DNA from: Syntrophales bacterium
GTDB taxonomy: Bacteria > Desulfobacterota > Syntrophia > Syntrophales > UBA2192
NCBI GenBank assembly: GCA_025454095.1
Contig: JALOPC010000054.1
Location: 1 to 8,523 of the forward strand
Reading direction: 5' to 3'
Length of the DNA stretch: 8,523 nt
The position numbers were made by a program, and so were the translations under genes. The stretch's first letter is position 1. Every line of letters begins with the position of its first letter. Below the pieces are notes generated by a model. That model had not been told where the DNA came from. It searched no databases and was given only the letters and a program-made list of their open reading frames with translations. Below are positions 1 through 5,968 of the stretch, in pieces.

Positions 1-198
1 GATTGCGTCAAGGAGGCCGCCAACATGGTCTGCGGGAATTTCCTCGTGCACCTCGATGCGTCGAAGAAATTCACCATGTCGCTGCCCGAGTTTTCGGCAA
101 GACCCGGTCAGCCGCCGGCTGACGCGGGGGACGCCGTGTCCTTCGACTTCGACTGCGATGCGGGCACGATGCGGGTCGAGCTCACAATACAGGCATGA
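1..198 (+). CDS. CheC/CheX-type chemotaxis phosphatase domain protein, C-terminal part
   Basis: Only the last 65 codons are present, read in frame 1 from the window edge to TGA at 196-198. The fragment opens with D-C-V-K-E-A-A-N-M-V-C-G-N. This matches the E-x-x-N active-site helix of CheC/CheX/FliY phosphatases (here E5 and N8 of the fragment), followed by the usual G-N. In that family the Glu and Asn act on the aspartyl phosphate of CheY-P and speed its hydrolysis. After the helix come a short strand, a Pro/Ala-rich loop and a final beta hairpin (SFDFDC, TMRVELTIQA), as expected for the end of the domain. The neighbouring cheB, cheA, cheY and a second CheX-like gene support a chemotaxis role. 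The N-terminal part is outside the window, so total length and any fused domain are unknown. Recognition rests on the motif and context. Confidence 0.7.
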   Translation, partial: DCVKEAANMVCGNFLVHLDASKKFTMSLPEFSARPGQPPADAGDAVSFDFDCDAGTMRVELTIQA

Positions 199-228
199 AG
201 AGGGGGATAGGGTGTCAGAAGACCAAGA

Positions 229-323
229 GGGGTATCGGGTATAGGGAAGGTACTCAGATTATTTTGTTTAGACGGAATCTTCTTCCATCCCGATACCCGA
301 AACCCGAGACCCGATACCCGGGG
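229..323. repeat. Inverted clusters of a GGGTATC-type heptamer repeat
   Basis: Two clusters of one degenerate 7-base unit lie in the gap between the phosphatase fragment and cheB. The left cluster (229-248) reads on the + strand as GGGTATC, GGGTATA, GGG. The right cluster (289-321) reads on the minus strand as GGGTATC, GGGTCTC, GGGTTTC, GGGTATC, GGG. Bases 230-240 and 309-319 are perfect 11-bp inverted repeats, and the DNA between the clusters is AT-richer. The right cluster has five G3 tracts separated by 4-base loops, which fits the classic G-quadruplex pattern on the minus strand. The same unit occurs again at 4653-4684. Function is unknown. The remaining bases of this gap show no other gene. 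Confidence 0.75.
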
Positions 324-345
324 TCGCGGCAGCAGCAACGAATGA

Positions 346-1364
<1,019 letters not shown>

Positions 1365-1365
1365 C

Positions 1366-3561
1366 ATGGATACCACTGAATTGAGACGCGAAATCGACGA
1401 GATGGCATCGAGCTTCCTCTTCCTCGAGAAGAAGGAAATCGACATCCCGACGGCGGGACAGTTTCTGAACCAGCTCGAAGGGGTCATGGGGCATGCGGAG
1501 GCCCTCGGGGCCGCAGAGGCCCAGCGCCTTTCGGGCGGCCTGAACCAGCTTCTCGAGAAGGTCGTCCTCGAGTCCGTCGACGCCGCGGCGGGTTTCGGTC
1601 TGTTCGAGCGCGGCATCGTGCTCCTGCAGTCCGTGGCTGACGGCTACTGCAACACGGGACGCTACGAGGGGAGCATCGACCCCTTCATGGCGGAACTGGC
1701 CGCCTGCCTGGGTATCCCCCTGGAGCCGGCTTCCGGGGAGACCGCGGAAGCCCCGTCCGTGGAAGCGGCCGCTGAAGGCCCGGCGGCGGCGAAAGAGCGG
1801 GTTCAGGACGAGTCGCTCCTGCGGGATTTCATCACCGAGGGGCTCGAGTACATCGGCGAGATCGAGATGAACATCCTCAACCTCGAACAGGAGCCCGAAA
1901 ACAAGGACTACATCAACGCCATCTTCCGGCCTTTTCACTCCGTGAAGGGGGTGGCCAGCTTCCTGAATCTCGATGCCATCCGCACGCTGGCCCACGACCT
2001 CGAAACACTCCTGGACAAGGCGAGAAACGAGGCCCTGCCCGTCACGCCGGAACTCATCGACCTCATCCTCGACGGCTCGGACACCCTGAAGGCCATGATC
2101 GGCCAGCTGCGGGACGGCCTGGAGGGACGGGAGGCCACGGAACTGATCGACACCTCGGACCTCGTGCGGCGCATCAAGCTGGCCGAGCAGGGAGCCGAAC
2201 AGCCGAAGCAGCCCAAGAAGCTCGGCACCATTCTCGTGGAGGAAGGGATCATCAACGAGGACGAGCTGCAGGATGCCCTCGAGCGTTCCCAGATCCCGCC
2301 GCCCCGGAAGCTGGGGCAGACCCTCATCTCGGAAGGGATGGCCTCGCCCAAGGACGTCTCCCGGGCGCTGCGCAAGCAGGCCCAGCAGGTGACCGACTCC
2401 AACACCATCCGCGTGGACATCAAGAAGCTCGACGACCTGATCGACATGGTGGGCGAGCTCGTCATCACCCAGTCCATGATCCGGCAGAGCGACACCCTCG
2501 CGGCGCTCGGCGACCGCAAGCTCGTCCGGGACATCTCCCAGCTCGCGAGCATCACCTCCGAGCTGCAGCGCTCCTCCACGGTCCTGCGGATGATCCCCAT
2601 CAAGCAGACGTTCCAGCGCATGTCGCGGCTCGTGCGGGACCTCTCGAAGAACTCGGGGAAGCTCGTCAACGTCGTCACCGTGGGCGAGGACACGGAGATC
2701 GACCGCAACATGGTCGACGAGATCTACAACCCGCTCGTCCACATGATCCGCAACGCCGTGGACCACGGCATGGAGATGCCCGAGGACCGCATCCAGGCGG
2801 GAAAGCCCGAGCGCGGGACGATCCGGCTCAAGGCCTTCCACCGGGGGGGGAACATCGTCATCGAGATCTCCGACGACGGCCGCGGCCTCAACCGGGAGAA
2901 GATCCGCCAGAAGGCCGTCAAGAACGGGCTCATCAGCGCCGGGGACGCCCTGACGGACCAGGAGGTCAACCGCCTCATCCTGCTGCCCGGCTTTTCGACG
3001 GCAGAGAAGATCACCGACATCTCGGGCCGCGGCGTGGGGATGGACGTGGTCAAGCAGGCCGTGGAGAAACTCCGCGGCAAGATGGACATCCAGAGCGTCG
3101 AGGGGAAGGGGACGACCTTCGTCACCGGCTTCCCGCTCACCATGGCCATCATCGACGGCATGATCGTAAAAGTGGGCAACGAGCGCTACATCCTGCCCAC
3201 GGTGGCCATCCGCCAGCTCATCCGGCCCGACCGGGCGGCCTACAACTGCATTGTCGGCGAGGCCGAGACGATCAACGTCATGGGGCGGCTGCTGCCGCTG
3301 GTGCGGCTCCACCGGCTCTTCGACATCGAGCCCGTGCACGCCAACCCCTGGGAGGCCACCCTGGTGGTCATGGAAGGGGAGAAGCGCTCCAAGTGCCTGC
3401 TCGTCGACGAGATCCTCGGCAAGGAGGAGGTCGTCATCAAAAACCTCGGCGAGAGCCTGAAGAGAATCAAGGGGGTCTCGGGCGGCGCCATCCTCGGCGA
3501 CGGCAACGTGGGCCTGATCCTCGACCCCGAGGGCCTCTTCGAGATGGCCGAAGCGAATTGA
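1366..3561 (+). CDS. cheA: Chemotaxis histidine kinase CheA with an MshEN-like insert
   Basis: CheA (731 aa) autophosphorylates in receptor arrays and passes phosphate to CheY and CheB. Residues 1-130 form a helical domain with no HxxKG motif, followed by an Ala/Glu linker. The HPt domain spans about 150-240, with phospho-His191 in HSVKG. Residues 285-338 hold two LG-rich repeats resembling MshEN, in the place of the usual P2 domain. The dimerisation domain starts near 344 (IRVDIKKLDDLIDMVGELV). The HATPase domain has N-box N455 and N463 (NPLVHMIRNAVDHG), the G1 motif DDGRGL at 503-508 and the G2 motif GRGVGMD at 554-560. A CheW-like domain fills about 600-731. All catalytic residues look intact. 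The start is supported by TGAGGA at 1351-1356, nine bases before ATG and inside the end of cheB. The protein is somewhat longer than E. coli CheA (654 aa), owing to the N-terminal domain and insert. Confidence 0.96.
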   Translation: MDTTELRREIDEMASSFLFLEKKEIDIPTAGQFLNQLEGVMGHAEALGAAEAQRLSGGLNQLLEKVVLESVDAAAGFGLFERGIVLLQSVADGYCNTGRYEGSIDPFMAELAACLGIPLEPASGETAEAPSVEAAAEGPAAAKERVQDESLLRDFITEGLEYIGEIEMNILNLEQEPENKDYINAIFRPFHSVKGVASFLNLDAIRTLAHDLETLLDKARNEALPVTPELIDLILDGSDTLKAMIGQLRDGLEGREATELIDTSDLVRRIKLAEQGAEQPKQPKKLGTILVEEGIINEDELQDALERSQIPPPRKLGQTLISEGMASPKDVSRALRKQAQQVTDSNTIRVDIKKLDDLIDMVGELVITQSMIRQSDTLAALGDRKLVRDISQLASITSELQRSSTVLRMIPIKQTFQRMSRLVRDLSKNSGKLVNVVTVGEDTEIDRNMVDEIYNPLVHMIRNAVDHGMEMPEDRIQAGKPERGTIRLKAFHRGGNIVIEISDDGRGLNREKIRQKAVKNGLISAGDALTDQEVNRLILLPGFSTAEKITDISGRGVGMDVVKQAVEKLRGKMDIQSVEGKGTTFVTGFPLTMAIIDGMIVKVGNERYILPTVAIRQLIRPDRAAYNCIVGEAETINVMGRLLPLVRLHRLFDIEPVHANPWEATLVVMEGEKRSKCLLVDEILGKEEVVIKNLGESLKRIKGVSGGAILGDGNVGLILDPEGLFEMAEAN
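2218..2379 (+). other. MshEN-like tandem motif region within CheA (residues 285-338)
   Basis: Two related segments lie back to back. Motif I begins KLGTILVEEGII at residue 285 and ends ...LQDALERSQ at 309. Motif II begins KLGQTLISEGMA at residue 315 and ends ...VSRALRKQ at 338. The MshEN domain of type II secretion and type IV pilus ATPases uses two 24-residue copies of [RK]-L-G-x-x-L-V-x-x-G-L-I-x4-L-x3-L-x-x-Q with a 5-residue spacer to bind c-di-GMP. Here the Leu, Gly and hydrophobic positions fit. Motif I has its Gln one place late (Ser at the canonical position) and motif II has Val for one Leu. The resemblance is seen directly; ligand binding is inference. Confidence 0.6.
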
Positions 3562-3562
3562 C

Positions 3563-3584
3563 GCCGGCGGGCCCCGGGGCCGGC
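3563..3584 (+). other. GC-rich palindromic element between cheA and cheY
   Basis: GCCGGC at 3563-3568 can pair with GCCGGC at 3579-3584 around a 10-base GC-rich loop, directly after the cheA stop. No T tract follows, so it does not look like an intrinsic terminator. It could stabilise the mRNA end or modulate cheA versus cheY levels, but this is speculative. Confidence 0.3.
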
Positions 3585-3627
3585 AGGGCGGGGAAGAGAA
3601 CCGGATTTCAAGCGTAAACCTGAATGC

Positions 3628-3632
3628 GGGAG
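3628..3632 (+). promoter_or_regulatory. Ribosome binding site deciding the cheY start
   Basis: GGGAG lies six bases before ATG at 3639. This favours that start over an in-frame ATG at 3624, which would place the binding site inside the gene and add five residues not typical of CheY. Confidence 0.6.
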
Positions 3633-3638
3633 AAACCT

Positions 3639-4031
3639 ATGAGCGTGAACAAGAATCTCAAGATCCTCATCGTCGATGACTTCGCCACCATGCGGAAGGT
3701 CATCCGGAACCTGCTCAAGCAGGGCGGCTTCGAGAACGTCGTGGAGGCCGAGGACGGGCTGGCGGCCCTGAAGATCCTGAAGTCCCAGCAGGTCGACTTC
3801 ATCATCTCCGACTGGAACATGCCCAACATGAGCGGGCTCGAACTGCTCAAGGCCGTCCGCGGCGACGACGAGCTCAAGGCGCTGCCGTTCCTCATGGTGA
3901 CGGCGGAAGCCCTGAAGGACAACGTCGTGGCGGCCGTCAAGGCGGGCGTGAGCAATTACATCGTGAAGCCCTTCACCGCCGAGGTGCTCAACGAGAAGAT
4001 CGAAAAGATCGTCAAGAGCCTGGCGGCATAA
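3639..4031 (+). CDS. cheY: Single-domain chemotaxis response regulator CheY
   Basis: This 130-residue protein is one receiver domain with no output domain, the size of E. coli CheY (129 aa). All signature residues are visible and shifted by one from E. coli numbering: acidic pair D13 and D14, phospho-acceptor D58 in [11 protein letters not shown]88 in MVTAEA, aromatic switch Y107 and K110 in VKPF. The DWNMP and TAEA sequences are typical of true flagellar-type CheY. It would be phosphorylated by the upstream CheA and act at the flagellar motor switch or an equivalent motility output. It follows cheA after 77 bases containing a GC-rich palindrome, and is followed 21 bases later by a CheX-like phosphatase gene, a natural partner for switching it off. 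Nothing in the sequence looks degraded. Confidence 0.95.
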   Translation: MSVNKNLKILIVDDFATMRKVIRNLLKQGGFENVVEAEDGLAALKILKSQQVDFIISDWNMPNMSGLELLKAVRGDDELKALPFLMVTAEALKDNVVAAVKAGVSNYIVKPFTAEVLNEKIEKIVKSLAA

Positions 4032-4052
4032 CACGGCAAAGGAAACCCTCTC

Positions 4053-4526
4053 ATGGACGTTCGATTCATCAACCCGTTTCTGAACGGGACCGTGCAGGTC
4101 CTGAAGACCATGGCCTTCGTGGAGCCCAAGGCGGGAAAGCCCTTTCTCAAGAAGGACAGCCTGGCCCGCGGCGACATCTCGGGCATCATCGGCCTGACCG
4201 GCTCGGCCCGCGGGTCGCTGGCCCTGAGCTTCAGCGAAAGCAGTATCCTGAAAATCGTTTCCAACATGCTCGGCGAGGAGATCAAGACCCTCAACGGCGA
4301 CATCAAGGACGCCGTCGGCGAGATCACCAACATGGTCTCCGGCGCGGCCCGGAAGGAACTCGAGACCCTCGGGTTCAACATCACGGCGGCCATCCCCACC
4401 GTCGTGGCCGGCAAAGACCACTCGATCAGCCACGTGCTCGGGGGGCCGAGCATCATCATCCCCTTCGAAACGCCGCAGGGGCCCTTCGTCGTCGACATCT
4501 GCATCGGCAACATCGTCGGGCAGTGA
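4053..4526 (+). CDS. cheX: CheX-like CheY-P phosphatase
   Basis: The 157-residue product fits the CheX family, which dephosphorylates CheY-P. It begins MDVRFINPFLNGTVQVL, a common opening of CheX proteins. The active-site helix reads DAVGEITNMVSGAARKEL, giving the E-x-x-N motif at E90 and N93. The central strands (GIIGLTG and GSLALSF) and the closing strand region (IIIPFETPQGPFVVDICI) match the family fold, and CheX length is normally about 150-160 residues. AAAGGA at 4038-4043 lies nine bases before ATG. The gene is 21 bases behind cheY and likely in the same operon. It ends just before tandem repeats and a terminator, so it is probably the last gene of the unit. No signal peptide or membrane segment is seen. 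Confidence 0.88.
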   Translation: MDVRFINPFLNGTVQVLKTMAFVEPKAGKPFLKKDSLARGDISGIIGLTGSARGSLALSFSESSILKIVSNMLGEEIKTLNGDIKDAVGEITNMVSGAARKELETLGFNITAAIPTVVAGKDHSISHVLGGPSIIIPFETPQGPFVVDICIGNIVGQ

Positions 4527-4562
4527 AGAAGTGGGAGAAGTGGGAGAAGTGGAAGAAGTGCC
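4527..4562 (+). repeat. Tandem 9-bp repeat, four copies of AGAAGTGGG
   Basis: Right after the cheX stop codon come two perfect copies of AGAAGTGGG (4527-4535 and 4536-4544), one copy with one mismatch (4545-4553) and one with two mismatches (4554-4562). It is non-coding microsatellite-like DNA with no recognised function. Confidence 0.85.
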
Positions 4563-4586
4563 TGAGTGTCTACGTGTCTGAGTGAA
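4563..4586 (+). repeat. Tandem 8-bp repeat, three copies of TGAGTGTC-like unit
   Basis: Units TGAGTGTC, TACGTGTC and TGAGTGAA follow one another directly after the 9-bp repeat. The copies differ at two positions each. It appears to be a separate short tandem array in the same spacer. Confidence 0.6.
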
Positions 4587-4607
4587 GAAATACAGCGGGC
4601 AAACGGC

Positions 4608-4645
4608 AAAAAAAAGGACCGGGGTATGCTTCCCGGTCCTTTTTT
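4608..4645. terminator. Bidirectional rho-independent terminator
   Basis: A perfect 8-bp stem, GGACCGGG (4616-4623) with CCCGGTCC (4632-4639), encloses an 8-base loop. Eight A residues lie on the left (4608-4615) and six T residues on the right (4640-4645), so it can end transcription from both sides. It sits between cheX (+) and the lipoprotein gene (-), which converge on it. Confidence 0.92.
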
Positions 4646-4652
4646 CGTCTTT

Positions 4653-4684
4653 CCCGAAACCCGATACCCTGTACCCGATACCCG
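4653..4684 (-). repeat. GGGTATC-type heptamer array, potential G-quadruplex
   Basis: On the minus strand the units GGGTATC, GGGTACA, GGGTATC, GGGTTTC and a final GGG follow in tandem. They are the same family as the clusters at 229-323. Five G3 tracts with 4-base loops fit the canonical G-quadruplex pattern. The array lies five bases beyond the stop of the minus-strand lipoprotein gene, in its 3' untranslated region, before the terminator. Confidence 0.8.
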
Positions 4685-4689
4685 GCGCG

Positions 4690-5652
4690 CTAGCGCGTGA
4701 TCTGGTACTTCCTGACGACCTCCCGGATCGCGGCGAGCTGCTGTTCGCTCATCTCGAAGGTGTAGCGGTTGCCGCCCTTGAAGGTCACCGTGATGGAATT
4801 GGATCTCGCGAGTTTCGCGATCTTGTCGTCCTCGGCGACGTCGTTGTCGGACCACTCGTTGATCCCGTCGGAATCGACGGAGGACTGTTTCTGCGGGTAG
4901 ATCGTGTCGATCGTCAGCCTCGTGCCGTTCTGGCCCTGCAGGGTCACGGATTCGTAGGAGAGGTACTCGGGGGCCTCGTACCGTGTCTTCACCTTGTAAA
5001 ACTTCTTGCCCGTGTAGCGCTGGATGAAGTAGACCTCCACGTAGAACTTGCGGTCCTCGCCGATCTGCTGCGCGAGGTTGCGCGTGGAACGGTACACCTT
5101 CCACGACTTGATGGGGTCGTCCTCGATGAGGATGTGCCGGACGATGTCGCGCTGGGTCTCGAGCTCCCCCTCCAGCTCCGTGCGCAGTTCCTCGCGCAGC
5201 GTCAGAAGCTTTTCGTTCAGCTCCTTCGTCAGGAAGACCGACTTCATCTCCCGGTCGATCAGCTCGATCCGGCCCCGGAGGTCCCGCGTCGCTTCGACGG
5301 ATTTCACGATCTTCTGGTAATGGTTCAGGGCGAGGTTCCGAATCTCGGCGATTTTATCCCCCGCCGCGGCGGCGTGCTGGCTAGTCGGGAAGCGGTCGAC
5401 GAGGGTCTGGAATTTCTCCAGGGCATCGCCGTAGCGCTTTTCCCCGTAGAGCCCCATGCCCGTCCGGTAGTAGAAATCGGACAGGTCCTTGAGCTGTTTC
5501 AGCTCTTCGGCGAGGGTCTCATTCTGCTGTCGCGACAGAAGCAGCTCCTTGTTGAGCCGCTCGTTATCGACCTGCAGATCCTCGAATTTTTTGTACGAGA
5601 CGCATCCGGACAGAAGAAGGGCGCAAATCAGCCATAGAAGAATTCGATGCAT
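4690..5652 (-). CDS. Lipoprotein with coiled coil and TPR-like segment, function unknown
   Basis: The product (320 aa) starts with a lipoprotein signal peptide: M-H-R, a hydrophobic stretch LLWLICALLL, then the lipobox L-S-G-C with Cys17 as the lipidation site. The residue after Cys is Val, not Asp, so outer-membrane sorting is expected if enterobacterial rules apply. Residues about 21-58 are charged and heptad-like (coiled coil). Residues about 58-106 resemble a TPR hairpin of the YbgF/BamD kind (YGEKRYGDALEKFQTLVDRFP). A second long helical stretch runs to about 178, and the C-terminal third looks beta-rich with a final helix. I do not recognise the family. The start at 5652 is chosen over ATG at 5682 because GGAG lies five bases upstream and the signal peptide begins there. 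It is a single-gene unit convergent with the chemotaxis operon and ends at a shared terminator. Confidence 0.85.
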   Translation of the reverse strand: MHRILLWLICALLLSGCVSYKKFEDLQVDNERLNKELLLSRQQNETLAEELKQLKDLSDFYYRTGMGLYGEKRYGDALEKFQTLVDRFPTSQHAAAAGDKIAEIRNLALNHYQKIVKSVEATRDLRGRIELIDREMKSVFLTKELNEKLLTLREELRTELEGELETQRDIVRHILIEDDPIKSWKVYRSTRNLAQQIGEDRKFYVEVYFIQRYTGKKFYKVKTRYEAPEYLSYESVTLQGQNGTRLTIDTIYPQKQSSVDSDGINEWSDNDVAEDDKIAKLARSNSITVTFKGGNRYTFEMSEQQLAAIREVVRKYQITR

Positions 5653-5657
5653 AAGGG

Positions 5658-5661
5658 CTCC
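5658..5661 (-). promoter_or_regulatory. Ribosome binding site of the lipoprotein gene
   Basis: GGAG on the minus strand lies five bases before ATG at 5652-5650. It decides this start over an upstream in-frame ATG, which would place ten extra residues ahead of the signal peptide. Confidence 0.6.
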
Positions 5662-5723
5662 ATGAAACCATAAAACCGCCATCCACAGAAATAAATGTAT
5701 GCAACATACGCTATGATTTTAAC

Positions 5724-5752
5724 ACAATAACGCTATTGGGCCGGATTTTCAA
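5724..5752 (-). promoter_or_regulatory. Candidate sigma-70 promoter for the lipoprotein gene
   Basis: On the minus strand TTGAAA (5752-5747, five of six to the -35 consensus) is followed after 17 bases by TATTGT (5729-5724, four of six to the -10 consensus). It lies in an AT-rich patch unlike the surrounding DNA. Transcription would start near 5717, giving a leader of about 65 bases. Confidence 0.4.
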
Positions 5753-5968
5753 ACTATTTTCAGGGTGCATCTTCGATGGATCGTTACTGTGCCGTAAGTT
5801 GCGGGGATCAAGGAGAAAATGCCCGCACCCCTTCGGGGAAGGAGGAGGGGCGCTGCGCGATGCCCGCAGCGGGACACAATCGGGGGCTCACGGAATGGGC
5901 CCGACCGTCGCAGCAGCCTTGACGCGGGGGGATCGATCTGCTAGGGGTGTCAGGGGGTAGGGGTCAAC
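5753..5968. other. Non-coding spacer between divergent genes
   Basis: Between the lipoprotein promoter candidate and the ATPase gene I see no convincing gene, tRNA or riboswitch. The DNA turns GC-rich after about 5795. One 41-codon reading frame (5819-5944) follows AAGGAG at three bases spacing, but its product is Arg/Gly-rich and resembles no protein I know. Just before the ATPase start, 5945-5963 is G-rich (GGGTGTCAGG, then AGGGG) and may be a degenerate relative of the heptamer repeat. The ATPase promoter was not identified. Confidence 0.4.

Noticed and set aside
229..323. Heptamer clusters as a CRISPR array
   Set aside because: The units are 7 bases with no unique spacers, and no cas gene is present.
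3563..3584. GC palindrome after cheA as a terminator
   Set aside because: No T tract follows, and cheY and cheX appear to belong to the same transcription unit.
3956..5104. 382-codon minus-strand frame across cheX and the spacer
   Set aside because: It reads through the terminator, both tandem repeats and antisense cheX; composition is incoherent.
4582..5637. 351-codon + strand frame opposite the lipoprotein gene
   Set aside because: It crosses the terminator and heptamer array and mirrors the lipoprotein, which has a signal peptide, lipobox, ribosome binding site and promoter candidate.
5819..5944. 41-codon ORF with AAGGAG upstream, as a possible leader peptide of the ATPase
   Set aside because: Spacing to ATG is only three bases, the product is Arg/Gly-rich, and no attenuator structure follows. 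Not enough to call a gene.
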